A DNA stretch of 64,000 nt from Salinilacustrithrix sp003476595 (GTDB lineage Bacteria; Actinomycetota; Acidimicrobiia; Acidimicrobiales; Salinilacustritrichaceae). The position numbers and the translations under genes are program-made. Below, one piece after another: positions 41,323 through 52,167 of this stretch. Within the stretch, counting starts at the first letter, position 1; the number at the start of each line of letters is the position of its first letter. Under the pieces are notes generated by a model, which worked only from the letters and a program-made list of their open reading frames with translations, made no database searches and was not told where the DNA came from. The stretch lies in contig CAXAUZ010000001.1 of assembly GCA_963972525.1 (NCBI GenBank), positions 62,001 to 126,000 of the forward strand, given 5' to 3'.

Positions 41323-42972
41323 TCAGCGGTCGGCCCGGTCGAAGTCGTGGAGGGCGCCGAGCGGACCGGCGCCGAGCGGGGTCTGATCGGGGGTGACGAT
41401 GCGGTCGGGGTCGACCAGCCAGCGGACGGTGCGCTGGTGCAGCGGGAGCCAGGACAGCGACGTGGCCGCCAGCTCCCCCAGCTCCTCGGCGATCGCCAGC
41501 CGCTCGTCCTCGCTGGCGGCGTCGACCAGCTCCCGGGAGAGCACCTGGGAGTCCTGCTCGCACCAGGCCATCGGGTTCAGCGAGCCCTCGTCGCACCGGT
41601 AGAGCGCCGAGGCCCGCTGGGCGGTGCCGAGGCGCACGGCGAACACGCCGATGCCGGTGCCGCGCTCGCGGTCCCGCCGCATCCAGGTCTCCGCCGTCAG
41701 CGGCTCGGCGCTCGCCGTGAACCCGCGCACGACGAGGGCGTCCACGACCGCCTCGGCGATGGCCTCGGCGCCCTCCAGCCGGGGGTCGTAGGACACGGGG
41801 GTGGCGAGCGGCAGGTCGGGTCGGCCCCGGGTGCCGTCGAGCAGCACCGGCCAGCCATCGGCCTCCAGCAGGGCATCGGTCTCCTCCGCCGACGCACCCT
41901 CCTCCTCGAGGTCCTCACCGCAGGCCTCCTCGCCGGGCAGCCAGCCGAGACACGTGACCAGCTGGTCGGGATCGACGCCGGCCAGCTCGACCAGGTCGCG
42001 ACGGTCCAGCGCGGCGTCGACGGCGGCGCGCACGCCGGCCGACCCCAGCGGCGCGGTGCGGCGGTCGAAGAACAGGCCCACCACCGACGGGGCCGGCGTG
42101 CGGCGCAGGTCGAAGCGGGTGGCGACCTCGGGAACGTCGCCGGTGGGGATGAGCAGGTCGATGCTGCCGGGCACGCCGACCCGACCGGTCGCTTCGCCGT
42201 CGCCGAGGTCGGCGAAGCGGTCGATGCGCACCTGGTCGATCTCGGCCTGCCGGTCGGGGTCCCAGTGCTCCTCGCGGGCCACGAGCACCAGGGACTGGTC
42301 GTCGTAGGACGCCAGCTCGTAGGGACCGGCACCGAAGGGCACGAAGTCGCTGAACTGGCCGCTCAGGTCGGTGCCGGTCCCGAAGGCGTCGGCCTGGAGC
42401 AGCCAGCCGGTGTAGCCACCGAACAGCTCGGGCCAGTCCGGCCACGGCTGGGCCAGCGTGACCCGGGCGATCAGCGGGTCGGTGTCGTCCACCGCGATGA
42501 TCCGCTCGTAGCCGGCGGCCACCGCCCCGGGGGTCTCCCGGTGCGCCAGCCAGGTCCCGAGGACGTCGCTGCTGGTGATCGGCCGCCCGTCGTGCCAGCG
42601 GGCCTCCTCGGCCAACACGAACGTGATCGTCTGCTCCCCCGTCTCGTCGTCCACCCGGACCTCGGGCCCACCGGCCAGCACCGGCGACGGCACGTAGCGG
42701 CCGTCGGCGTCGACCTCCATGAGCTTGGGCAACACGTGCTGCAGCACCAGCGTGCGGGCGGTGGGGTCGGCGCAGGTGACCGGGTTCAGGCAGGTGGGCC
42801 AGTCGCCGGCGGCCACCCGCAGCAGCGTCGCGGCCCGCGGCAGCGTGGTGTCGGGCGACCCGACGGCGGGTTCGTCGTCGTCGTCGGTGAACACCGAGCA
42901 GCCGGAGGCGACCACGGCGAGGACGACGAGCAGGGCGACCCACCACGGGGCGGGGCGGGTGGAGCGACCCAT
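41323..42972 (-). CDS. Second peptide ABC transporter substrate-binding lipoprotein
   Basis: A 549-residue SBP_bac_5 lipoprotein: hydrophobic signal with lipobox VVASGC (Cys25), acidic DDDDE linker, then domain motifs AEEARWHDGRPITSSDVLGT and VRAAVDAALDRRDLVELAGV. The ATG lies 4 nt after the dppF stop, so it is the last gene of dppBCDF. It is a different protein from the first binding protein at the operon head (little similarity beyond family motifs), so the transporter may have two receptors with different ligands. Confidence 0.85.
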   Translation of the reverse strand: MGRSTRPAPWWVALLVVLAVVASGCSVFTDDDDEPAVGSPDTTLPRAATLLRVAAGDWPTCLNPVTCADPTARTLVLQHVLPKLMEVDADGRYVPSPVLAGGPEVRVDDETGEQTITFVLAEEARWHDGRPITSSDVLGTWLAHRETPGAVAAGYERIIAVDDTDPLIARVTLAQPWPDWPELFGGYTGWLLQADAFGTGTDLSGQFSDFVPFGAGPYELASYDDQSLVLVAREEHWDPDRQAEIDQVRIDRFADLGDGEATGRVGVPGSIDLLIPTGDVPEVATRFDLRRTPAPSVVGLFFDRRTAPLGSAGVRAAVDAALDRRDLVELAGVDPDQLVTCLGWLPGEEACGEDLEEEGASAEETDALLEADGWPVLLDGTRGRPDLPLATPVSYDPRLEGAEAIAEAVVDALVVRGFTASAEPLTAETWMRRDRERGTGIGVFAVRLGTAQRASALYRCDEGSLNPMAWCEQDSQVLSRELVDAASEDERLAIAEELGELAATSLSWLPLHQRTVRWLVDPDRIVTPDQTPLGAGPLGALHDFDRADR

Positions 42973-42976
42973 CGGG

Positions 42977-43962
42977 CTAGATGACGACCTGGACCTCGGC
43001 GTAGTGGCACGCCACGGGATGTCCCTGGCCCCGGTCGACGAGCGCCGGCACCTCCTCGGCGCACGTGTCGGTGGCCTTCCAGCAGCGGGTGCGGAACCGG
43101 CAGCCCGACGGCGGGTTCACCGGGCTGGGCACGTCGCCCTCGAGCACGATGCGGGTCCGGGCCCGCTCGCGGCGGGGGTCGGGCACCGGCACGGCCGACA
43201 GCAGCGCCTGGGTGTAGGGGTGCGCCGGCGACCCGTACAGGTCGGCGGCGTCGGCGATCTCCATCACCTGGCCGAGGTACATCACCGCGACCCGGTCGGA
43301 GATGTGGCGCACGACGGACAGGTCGTGGGCGATGAAGATGTAGGCGAGGCCGAGGCGGTTCTGGAGGTCCTCGAGCAGGTTGATGACGCCGGCCTGCACC
43401 GACACGTCGAGGGCCGAGACCGGTTCGTCGAGCACGAGCACCTTGGGCTCGAGGGCGAGCGCCCGGGCGATGCCGATGCGCTGGCGCTGGCCGCCGGAGA
43501 ACTCGTGCGGGAACCGGTTGGCGTGCTCGGGCTTGAGGCCGACGAGGGTGAGCAGGTCGGCGACCTTCTGCTTGCCGCCGTCCTTCCAGAGGCCGTGGAT
43601 GCGCAGCGGCTCGCCGATGATCTCGCTGACCGGCATGCGGGGGTCGAGCGAGGCGTAGGGGTCCTGGAACACGATCTGCAGGTCGCGGCGGGCGTCGCGC
43701 AGCTCCCGGCGGCCCATCTCGGTGAGCGCCTTGCCCTGGAACAGCACCCGGCCGTCGGTGGCCGGCAGCAGCTGCAGGATCGTGCGCCCGAGGGTGGACT
43801 TGCCGCAGCCGGACTCGCCGACCACGCCGAGGGTCTCCCCCGGGTGCAGGTCGAAGCTGACGCCGGACACGGCCTTGACCTCGCCGACGGTGCGGCGGAA
43901 CAGGCCCTTGCCCTTGACGACGAAGTGCTTGTGCAGGTCCTCGACCTGCAGGATCGGCTCGG

Positions 43963-43966
<4 letters not shown>
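42977..43966 (-). CDS. dppF: Oligo/dipeptide ABC transporter ATP-binding protein (DppF-like)
   Basis: A 329-residue ATPase with Walker A GVVGESGCGKSTLGR, Q-loop QIVFQDPYASLDPR, signature EFSGGQRQRIGIARAL and Walker B VLVLDEPVSALDVS. The C-terminal oligopeptide-type extension contains a cysteine-rich segment (SGCRFRTRCWKATDTC) that binds an iron-sulfur cluster in some relatives. The ATG overlaps the stop of dppD (ATGA). It pairs with DppD to drive the DppBC permease. Confidence 0.93.
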
Positions 43967-45089
<1,123 letters not shown>

Positions 45090-45093
<4 letters not shown>

Positions 45094-46082
45094 TGGCGCA
45101 CCCGCTTCTGCCGGGGGTCGAAGGCGTCGCGCAGGCCGTCGCCCACGAAGTTCACGCTGAGGGCGATGATGATGATCAAGAAGCCAGGCCAGTAGAAGAG
45201 GTGCGGACGGGTCTTGAACGCCGCCTGGCCCTCGGAGACGAGCAGGCCGAGGGAGGTGTCCGGGGCGGCGATGCCGAGGCCGAGGTAGCTGAGGCTGGTC
45301 TCGGCCAGGATCGCCACGGCCACGACGATGGTGGCGTTCACGATGATCGAGCCGATGGCGTTGGGCAGCAGGTGGCGCACGATGATGCGGGCGTCGCTGG
45401 CCCCGAGGGCCCGGGCCGCCTCCACGTACTCCTTCTCGCGGAGCGAGAGCACCTCGGCTCGCACGATGCGGGCCAGCGGCATCCAGAAGAAGGCGGCGAT
45501 GATGAGGGCGAGCTGGAACCAGCCGCCGCCGACGATGCGGGCGAGCAGCAGGAACACGGCCAGGCTCGGGATGACGAGGAACAGGTCGGTGATCCGCATC
45601 AGGATCGAGTCCACGATGCCGCGGTAGTACCCGGCGATGGCCCCGATGATGGTGCCGACCGTGGTGGACAGGAACGCCACGAGCAGGGCGACCTGCACGG
45701 AGCGCTGGGCGCCGCGGAGGACCTTGGCCATGAGGTCGCGGCCGATGTCGTCGATGCCCATGGGGTGCTCCCACGTGGGCGGCTCGTTGAAGGTCGGGAG
45801 CTGCTCGGCGTAGTCGTAGGTCCAGAGGCTGCCGCCGACGAGGGAGCCGACGATGAGCAGCACCAGCACGAACAGGCTGACCATGGCCAGGCGGTGCTGC
45901 AGGAAGCGTCGCACGATGAGCTGGCGCTGCGAGCGGGTCTGCACCGACAGCTCGTGGTCGGTGTGGTCCGACGCGAGGGCGGCGGGCTGGCCGCTCGGCT
46001 GCACGCCGGTGTCGACGGGGCGGCGGTCCTCGAGGGTCTCGTCCTCGGTCTCGGGCGTGTCCGGGCGATCGGTGTCGGTCAC
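45090..46082 (-). CDS. dppC: Oligo/dipeptide ABC transporter permease (DppC-like)
   Basis: A 330-residue inner-membrane permease. A hydrophilic N-terminal tail of about 55 residues (Asp/Glu/Thr-rich) precedes the first helix (MVSLFVLVLLIVGSLVGGSL). HPMGIDDIGRDLMAKVLRGA is the periplasmic motif preceding the permease core. The EAA loop reads EAARALGASDARIIVRHLLP, and the C-terminus ends with NFVGDGLRDAFDPRQ, diagnostic of DppC/OppC. GTG start at 46082 overlaps the dppB stop (GTGA). Confidence 0.92.
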
Positions 46083-47056
46083 TGTCGGATCCTCGGGTCG
46101 AGCACGCCGTAGAGCAGGTCGGCGATGAGGTTGAAGATGATGACGATCACGCCCGTGACCATCATCCAGGCGAGCACGATGTTCACGTCGTAGTCGCGCA
46201 GGCCCTCGATCAGCAGGTTGCCCATGGCCGACCAGCCGAAGACCTGCTCGGTGATGATCGCGCCGCCGAACACGGCGCCGAAGTCGATGGCCACGATCGT
46301 GGTCAGCGGGATCAGGGCGTTGCGCAGGCCGTGTCGGAACACGACCCGCGGTCTTCCCGCGCCCTTGGCGCGGGCGAGCTTGACGTAGTCGGACTCCATG
46401 ACGTCGAGCATCGAGTTGCGCTGGTACCGGCTCCAGGCCGCGTACGAGATCAGCGCGAGGGCGATCGTGGGCAGGATGAGGTGGCCGGCGTAGTTGGCCA
46501 TGCGCCCCCAGAAGTCCGCGTCGAGGCGCGGCGATTCCGAACCGGTCGTGTAGATGACGGTCCTGCCCACCAGCTCGTTGAACCGGATGGCGGCGAACTC
46601 CTTGAGGAGCGCCGCGAGCCAGAACACCGGCATCGACAGGAACAGGAAGCCGGAGAAGGTGAAGAAGTAGTCGGTCTTGGAGTACTGGCGGGTGGCGGAG
46701 AGCACACCGACGCCGACGGCGAGCACGAGGGAGAGCACCACCGACGCGATCACCATGCGCAGGGTGCGCCCGAGGCGGCGCCACAGCACCTCGTTCACCG
46801 GGTTGCCCCGGAGGTCGTCGCCGAAGTCGAGGGTGACGACGTCGCCGGCCCAGGCCAGGTAGCGCTCCACCGGCGGCTTGTCGAGGCCGATCTCCTGGCG
46901 GCGCTGCTCGATGACGGCTTCGGGCACCGGCGGGTTGCGCGAACGCAGCTCCGCCAAGGGGTCGCCGAAGCTGGTGACCGTGAAGTAGATGAGCACCGAT
47001 GCCACGAACAGCACGATGATCGACACGATGAACCGCCGGATGACGAATCCGAGCAC
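46079..47056 (-). CDS. dppB: Oligo/dipeptide ABC transporter permease (DppB-like)
   Basis: A 325-residue permease with the typical first helix FVIRRFIVSIIVLFVASVLI followed by a periplasmic stretch. Further markers are YLAWAGDVVTLDFGDDLRGN, the EAA-type loop YVKLARAKGAGRPRVVFRHG, and the C-terminal ADLLYGVLDPRIR. It is preceded by a 93-bp gap after the binding-protein gene, containing a strong hairpin, and is followed by dppC with a 4-bp overlap. Confidence 0.93.
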   Translation of the reverse strand: MLGFVIRRFIVSIIVLFVASVLIYFTVTSFGDPLAELRSRNPPVPEAVIEQRRQEIGLDKPPVERYLAWAGDVVTLDFGDDLRGNPVNEVLWRRLGRTLRMVIASVVLSLVLAVGVGVLSATRQYSKTDYFFTFSGFLFLSMPVFWLAALLKEFAAIRFNELVGRTVIYTTGSESPRLDADFWGRMANYAGHLILPTIALALISYAAWSRYQRNSMLDVMESDYVKLARAKGAGRPRVVFRHGLRNALIPLTTIVAIDFGAVFGGAIITEQVFGWSAMGNLLIEGLRDYDVNIVLAWMMVTGVIVIIFNLIADLLYGVLDPRIRQ

Positions 47057-47086
47057 GACCTGATCCTCTCAGCGCTGGCAGGAAGC

Positions 47087-47123
47087 GACAGGGTGGGGCC
47101 CGCTGCGCGAGCCCCACCCTGTC
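47087..47123 (-). terminator. Intercistronic hairpin between dppA and dppB
   Basis: A perfect 13-bp stem (47087-47099 with 47111-47123; GACAGGGTGGGGC) with an 11-nt loop, 25 nt after the dppA stop and 30 nt before the dppB start. No U tract. As at the ehu operon, it can raise binding-protein mRNA relative to permease mRNA. Confidence 0.75.
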
Positions 47124-47148
47124 ATGTCACTTCAGATGTCGCAGGCGA

Positions 47149-48882
47149 TCAGCCTTCGACGGACCACTCGTAGGCGTTCCACAGGGGACCAGCGGTGGAG
47201 GCGTTGTCCTCCACGTTCTGGATCGTGTTGCGGTAGGCCAGGAACGTGGGCTTCTGGTACAGCGGCACCGTCGGCATGTCCTCCCAGAGGATGGTGTCGG
47301 CCTGGTTGTACAGGTCGGCAGCCGCGTCCGGGTCGGTCTCGACCAGCGCCTCGTCGAAGATGTCGACGATGGCGGGGTTCTGGTAGCCCGTGTTGTTCGA
47401 GCCGACCAGGGTCGGGTCTTCGTTGGTGTACAGCGCCTTGTTCGACGACGGGAAGGGCGTGCCGACCCACGCGAACAGCGCGATGTCGTAGTCCTGGTCG
47501 GCGATGGCGTTGCTCTCCGGGAAGAAGCGCTCGAACGCCGCGCCACCCTCGACGTTGTCGATGGTGATGCCGATGCCGACCTCGGCCAGCTGGTTCTGGA
47601 TCACGAGCTGGGTGTTCTCACGGAGCTGGTTGCCACCGGTGGTGGTGATCCGCAGCGTGAGCTCGCCGTCCTCGGGATGCGTGCACGGGCTGGAGGAGCA
47701 GTCGTAGCCGGCCTCCTCGAGCAGGCCCTGGGCCTCCTCGACGTTGGCACCGATGTACTCGTCGCCGTGGGCCTCGTACTGGGGCTGGTTGCTGAGCCAG
47801 ATGCGGTTCTGCAGGACCGAGGCCTCCTCGGAGAACTGACCCACGGTGCGGGCCACGACGTCTTCCTCGTCGAGGGCATGGGCGATGGCCATGCGGACCT
47901 CGGGCTTGGCGAGGTGGCTGTTCTGCAGGTTGAAGTCGATGTGCTCGAAGGACAGGCCGAAGCTCACCTGGCTGTCGACGTCGGACAGACCGTCGATCTG
48001 GTCGACGAGGTCGAGCTGGGGCTGCGGGTAGGCCATGTCGATCTCACCGTTCTCGAGGGCCGCCGGCAGGCCGGCGTTGTCCACGTCGAAGCGGATGACG
48101 ATCTCGTCCAGGTTCGGGGCCTCGCCCCACCACTCGGGGTTGGGGACCATCGTGACGGACTGCTCGGGGCGGTAGTCCTCGAACATGAACGGGCCGCCGG
48201 AGAACTCCGGAGCGTTGGCGCCGTCGAGGCCGTCGTTCCAGCCGGTGACGGCGTCGCCGTCGCCCAGCTCGGGGATGATGTGGGCCGGAAGGATGTTGGT
48301 GAACATCGACTGCCACTCCGAGAAGGGCTCGGCGAAGGTCACGGTGACGGTCTTGCCGTCCTCGGAGCCCTCGACCGACTCGACGCGGTCGTAGCCGGCG
48401 GTGCTGGCGACGTCGATCTCGCCGTTGGAGCCGTTCATCATCTCGTACATGAAGATGAAGTCGTCAGCGGTGATCGGGGTGCCGTCGGACCAGACGGCAT
48501 CCTCCTGGATGACGTACTCGATGGTCTGGGGCTCCTCGGAGGTCTGCTCGGCCGAGACCAGCAGGTTCTCGTCCATGACCACCTCGAAGTCCGGGGTGGT
48601 GCGGAACGCAGCCGGGAACACGATCTCGGTCAGCTGGCCGAGCGCCAGGAGGTTCGAGGAGGCGGTGTTGATGTTCCAGCCGTCCGGCTCCTGCTCGTTG
48701 GCGAACACGACGGTGCCGCCGGCAGCGGCTTCACCTTCGCCCTCGCCCTCGGTGCCCTCGGTCGTCTCTTCGGTCTCTTCGCCTTCACCCTCGCTGGCCG
48801 TGTCGTCGTCGTCGCCGCACGCGGCGGCGATCATCGACAGGCCGAGGAGCAGCGCGAGCACGCGCAGCCATCGGGACTTCAT
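47149..48882 (-). CDS. dppA: Peptide ABC transporter substrate-binding lipoprotein (DppA-like)
   Basis: A 577-residue SBP_bac_5 lipoprotein: signal MKSRWLRVLALLLGLSMIAA, lipobox AAAC (Cys22), DDDD and a long Glu/Gly-rich linker to about 52. Domain motifs: EDAVWSDGTPITADDFIFMY, GGPFMFEDYRPEQSVTMVPN and KPEVRMAIAHALDEEDVVAR, ending WNAYEWSVEG. The ATG at 48882 has a consensus AGGAGG ribosome site; the open frame upstream contains the promoter. It heads the dppABCDF-SBP2 operon. The exact ligand (dipeptide, oligopeptide, nickel or other) cannot be decided. Confidence 0.9.
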   Translation of the reverse strand: MKSRWLRVLALLLGLSMIAAACGDDDDTASEGEGEETEETTEGTEGEGEGEAAAGGTVVFANEQEPDGWNINTASSNLLALGQLTEIVFPAAFRTTPDFEVVMDENLLVSAEQTSEEPQTIEYVIQEDAVWSDGTPITADDFIFMYEMMNGSNGEIDVASTAGYDRVESVEGSEDGKTVTVTFAEPFSEWQSMFTNILPAHIIPELGDGDAVTGWNDGLDGANAPEFSGGPFMFEDYRPEQSVTMVPNPEWWGEAPNLDEIVIRFDVDNAGLPAALENGEIDMAYPQPQLDLVDQIDGLSDVDSQVSFGLSFEHIDFNLQNSHLAKPEVRMAIAHALDEEDVVARTVGQFSEEASVLQNRIWLSNQPQYEAHGDEYIGANVEEAQGLLEEAGYDCSSSPCTHPEDGELTLRITTTGGNQLRENTQLVIQNQLAEVGIGITIDNVEGGAAFERFFPESNAIADQDYDIALFAWVGTPFPSSNKALYTNEDPTLVGSNNTGYQNPAIVDIFDEALVETDPDAAADLYNQADTILWEDMPTVPLYQKPTFLAYRNTIQNVEDNASTAGPLWNAYEWSVEG

Positions 48883-48999
48883 CACAGGGGGTTCCTCCTG
48901 GTTGGTTTGCAGGGAGCTGCGATCGGTCCCAGTGACCGACACGTAGCGTGGCGCGCACCGTACGACACATTTGTCGGACCGGTCCACGACCGACAGGCG

Positions 49000-49028
49000 A
49001 CGGTAGCAAGCGTGGCTGAGGTCACCAA
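49000..49028 (-). promoter_or_regulatory. Possible promoter of the dpp operon
   Basis: Minus strand TTGGTG (49028-49023), 17-bp spacer, TACCGT (49005-49000), giving a leader of about 110 nt. A perfect inverted repeat CAAGC-GAT-GCTTG (49026-49038) overlaps the -35, a possible operator. CGACA-CATT-TGTCG (48963-48976) lies downstream. Confidence 0.4.
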
Positions 49029-49099
49029 GCGATGCTTGCGCACTTCGTCGTACTGCAACACGGGCGAAACAGCCGGTCTGGTGCCGGAACGCCGGCGGA

Positions 49100-49115
49100 C
49101 TGACGGATCCGTCAG
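49100..49115. terminator. Palindrome after tpiA
   Basis: CTGACGGATCCGTCAG, a perfect 16-bp palindrome (6-bp stem with GATC loop) 11 nt after the tpiA stop on the minus strand. Probable end of the gap-pgk-tpiA transcript; there is no U tract. Confidence 0.5.
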
Positions 49116-49126
49116 CCGATGCTGCT

Positions 49127-49918
49127 TCAGCTGCCGGATTCGACCAGTCGGTACTGGACGATCCGCCCGAAGTCGTCGGCATCGAGGCTGGCGCCCCCGA
49201 CGAGGGCGCCGTCGATGTCGGGCTGCATCATGAGCTCGGGGGCGTTGTTGGGCTTCACCGAGCCGCCGTACTGGATGCGGATCGAGTCGGCGGCTTCGCG
49301 CCCGGCGACCTCGGACACGGTGGCCCGGACCAGGGCGCACATGGCCTGGGCGTCCTCGGCGGTGGCGGTCTTGCCGGTGCCGATGGCCCAGATGGGCTCG
49401 TACGCGATGACCATGCCGGCGACCTGGTCGGGCTTGACCTTGGCCAGCCCGGCGCGGACCTGACCGGACACCTTCTCCTCGGCCTGGCCGGCCTCGCGCT
49501 CGGCGTCGGTCTCCCCGCAGCACATGATCGGCGTCATGCCCGCCTTGAGGATGGCGTGCACCTTCTTGTTCACGTCGTCGTCGGTCTCGCCGAACAGCTC
49601 GCGCCGCTCGCTGTGGCCGCAGATGACGTACTCCACGTCGAGCTTGGCCAGCATCTGGGGCGACACCTCGCCGGTGAAGGCGCCCTTCTCCTCCCAGTGG
49701 CAGTGCTGCGCGCCGAGGGAGACCGGGATGCGGTCGGCCTCGAGCACGGTCTGCACCGAGCGGATGTCGGTGAAGGGCGGGTGCACCGACACGTCGACCG
49801 CGTCGACGTCTTCGTTGGTCAGCACGTAGCTCAGCTTCTGGACGAGCTGGATCGCCTCGAAGTGGTTCTGGTGCATCTTCCAGTTGCCGCTGATCAGGGG
49901 CTTGCGCTTCGTGCTCAT
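49127..49918 (-). CDS. tpiA: Triose-phosphate isomerase
   Basis: A 263-residue TIM barrel interconverting dihydroxyacetone phosphate and glyceraldehyde 3-phosphate. All active-site motifs are present: SGNWKMHQN (Asn/Lys), VICGHSERR (His), and AYEPIWAIGTGKTAT (catalytic Glu and flexible loop 6), then YGGSVKPNNAPEL and GALVGGASLD for phosphate binding. The ATG at 49918 overlaps the pgk stop (ATGA). It is the last gene of the gap-pgk-tpiA operon. Confidence 0.97.
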   Translation of the reverse strand: MSTKRKPLISGNWKMHQNHFEAIQLVQKLSYVLTNEDVDAVDVSVHPPFTDIRSVQTVLEADRIPVSLGAQHCHWEEKGAFTGEVSPQMLAKLDVEYVICGHSERRELFGETDDDVNKKVHAILKAGMTPIMCCGETDAEREAGQAEEKVSGQVRAGLAKVKPDQVAGMVIAYEPIWAIGTGKTATAEDAQAMCALVRATVSEVAGREAADSIRIQYGGSVKPNNAPELMMQPDIDGALVGGASLDADDFGRIVQYRLVESGS

Positions 49919-51054
49919 CGTTGGCCTCTCAGGGCTTCCAGGCCCGGCAGGTCGCCCTGCTCGAGCAGCTCGAGCGACGCGCCGCCGCCGGTGGAGATGT
50001 GGTCGATGTCGCGGGCCAGGCCGAACTGCTCGACCGCCGCCGCGCTGTCGCCGCCGCCGACCACGGTGAAGGCCCGGGCCTCGGCCACGGCGTGGGCCAC
50101 GGTCTTGGTGCCGGCTTCGAAGCGGGGATCCTCGAACACACCCATGGGGCCGTTCCAGAAGATGGTGTGGGCCTCGGCGATGAGGTCGCCGAACTCGGCC
50201 GCGGTGCCGGGGCCGATGTCGAGGCCCATCCAGCCGTCGGGGATGGACGTGTGCAGCTGGCGCACCTCTCCCCCGGCGTCGGGGTTGCCGATCTCGCCGC
50301 CCGGGCCGAGGGCGGTGACGTCGCTCGGCAGGTGGATCTTGCCGTCGGCCTGCTCGAGCAGCGCCCGGCACGTGTCGACCATGTCGGGCTCGAACAGCGA
50401 GTCGCCGATCGGGTTCCCCTGGGCGGCGAGGAAGGTGAAGCACATGCCGCCGCCGATGATGAGGCCGTCGACCTGGGGCAGCAGGGCCTCGATGACGCCG
50501 AGCTTGTCGGACACCTTGGCCCCGCCGAGGATGGCGATGAAGGGGCGGCGGGCGTCGTCGCGGATGCCGCCGAGGATCTCGACCTCCTTGGCCAGCAGCC
50601 GGCCGGCCGCCGAGGGGAGGTGCTTGGGCGGGCCGACGATGGAGGCGTGCGCCCGGTGCGACGCGCCGAACGCGTCGTTGACATAGGCGTCCTGGCCCGC
50701 GATCAGCTTCTGGACGAACGCGTCGTCGTTGGCGGTCTCGCCCGGGTCGAAACGCAGGTTCTCCAGCAGCTCGACGCCCGGGGCCAGCTCGGCGAGGCGC
50801 TGGCGGACCGGCTCCATCGAGTACTTCGGGTCGGGCGCGCCCTTTGGGCGCCCGAGGTGACTGCACGCCGTGACCGTGGCGCCCTGCTGCTGCAGCCACT
50901 GGATGGTGGGCAGCGCGGCGCGGATGCGCAGGTCGTCGACGATCTCGCGGGTGCCGTCGGGCTCCTCGCGCAGCGGCACGTTGAAGTCGGCACGGACGAG
51001 GACCCGCTTGCCGTCGAGCGGCAGCAGGTCCTCCAGCTGGGGAACCGGTTCCAT
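49915..51054 (-). CDS. pgk: Phosphoglycerate kinase
   Basis: A 379-residue two-domain kinase making ATP from 1,3-bisphosphoglycerate. The N-terminal motif KRVLVRADFNVPL (about 14-26), SHLGRPKG, ENLRFDPGE, the nucleotide-domain LGGAKVSDKLGVIEALL and the C-terminal VVGGGDSAAAVEQFGLARDI region are in place. Slightly shorter than the usual 390-400 residues. It starts 9 nt after the gap stop and overlaps tpiA. Confidence 0.97.
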   Translation of the reverse strand: MEPVPQLEDLLPLDGKRVLVRADFNVPLREEPDGTREIVDDLRIRAALPTIQWLQQQGATVTACSHLGRPKGAPDPKYSMEPVRQRLAELAPGVELLENLRFDPGETANDDAFVQKLIAGQDAYVNDAFGASHRAHASIVGPPKHLPSAAGRLLAKEVEILGGIRDDARRPFIAILGGAKVSDKLGVIEALLPQVDGLIIGGGMCFTFLAAQGNPIGDSLFEPDMVDTCRALLEQADGKIHLPSDVTALGPGGEIGNPDAGGEVRQLHTSIPDGWMGLDIGPGTAAEFGDLIAEAHTIFWNGPMGVFEDPRFEAGTKTVAHAVAEARAFTVVGGGDSAAAVEQFGLARDIDHISTGGGASLELLEQGDLPGLEALRGQR

Positions 51055-51063
51055 CGGCGCCGC

Positions 51064-52065
51064 TCAGCCGCAGGCGATGACGGTGAGGTCCACCAGGCGG
51101 TTCGAGTAGCCCCACTCGTTGTCGTACCAGCCGCTGATCTTGGCCAGCGACCCGTTGGCCATGGTGAGGCCGGAGTCGAAGGTGCAGGAGGCAGCGGAGC
51201 CGACGATGTCGGAGGACACGATCGGGGCGTCGCTGTAGTCGAGCACACCGGACAGCCGGCCCTCGGTGGCGGCGGCCTGGAAGGCCTCGTTGATCGCCTC
51301 GGCGGTGGCGTCCTTCTTCAGCACGGCGGTGAAGTCGGTGATCGAGCCGGTGGGCACGGGCACGCGGAGGGCGGTGCCGTCGAGGCGGCCCTCCATCGAC
51401 TGCATGACCAGGCTGGTGGCCCGCGCGGCGCCGGTGCTGGTGGGGATGATGTTGATGGCCGCGGCGCGGGCCCGGCGCAGGTCGCCGTGGGGACCGTCCA
51501 CCAGGGACTGGTCACCGGTGTAGGCGTGGATCGTGGTCATGAAGCCCTTCTCGACACCGAAGGTGTCGTCGAGGACCTTGACCATGGGCACGAAGCAGTT
51601 GGTGGTGCAGGAGGCGTTGGAGACGACCTTGTGCTTGTCCTTGTCGAAGGTGTCGTCGTTGACGCCGACCACGAAGGTCTCGTCCGCACCGCTGGCCGGG
51701 GCCGAGACGATGACGAGCGGGGCGCCGCCCTCGAGGTGGGCGCCGGCCTTCTCCTTGGAGTTGAAGATGCCGGTGGACTCGATGACCACGTCGACGCCGA
51801 GGTCGCCCCAGGGCAGGTCGGCCGGGTTGCGCTCGGAGAGCACCTTGAGGGTGTCGTCGCCGATGGTGATGCCGCCGTCGCCGACGCTCACCTTCTCCGG
51901 GAAGCGGCCCATGACCGAGTCGTACTGGAGCAGGTGGGCCATGGTGTCGAGGGAGCCGAGGTCGTTCACCGCCACGAAGTCGATGTCGGCGCCCTGCGCC
52001 TTCGCCGCCCGGAAGAAGTTGCGGCCGATGCGGCCGAAGCCATTGATGCCCACGCGAACGGTCAT
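51064..52065 (-). CDS. gap: Glyceraldehyde-3-phosphate dehydrogenase, type I
   Basis: A 333-residue NAD-dependent GAPDH. The Rossmann motif VGINGFGRIGRNFFR is at the N-terminus, the catalytic cysteine is Cys153 in SNASCTTNC, and the catalytic His is in MTTIHAYTGDQ. It ends with WYDNEWGYSNRLVDL. Ribosome site GAGGTGGGA precedes the ATG. It heads gap-pgk-tpiA. In most actinobacteria whiA lies directly upstream; here a divergent response-regulator gene is found instead. Confidence 0.97.
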   Translation of the reverse strand: MTVRVGINGFGRIGRNFFRAAKAQGADIDFVAVNDLGSLDTMAHLLQYDSVMGRFPEKVSVGDGGITIGDDTLKVLSERNPADLPWGDLGVDVVIESTGIFNSKEKAGAHLEGGAPLVIVSAPASGADETFVVGVNDDTFDKDKHKVVSNASCTTNCFVPMVKVLDDTFGVEKGFMTTIHAYTGDQSLVDGPHGDLRRARAAAINIIPTSTGAARATSLVMQSMEGRLDGTALRVPVPTGSITDFTAVLKKDATAEAINEAFQAAATEGRLSGVLDYSDAPIVSSDIVGSAASCTFDSGLTMANGSLAKISGWYDNEWGYSNRLVDLTVIACG

Positions 52066-52167
52066 TGGGGTCCCACCTCGGGAGTCGACGGTCTGGTCTC
52101 TTCGGATCTGACCACGCGCGTCGGTGGTGTCACAAACGTCGCGCGCAGTCGGTCACACTCTGGCGTG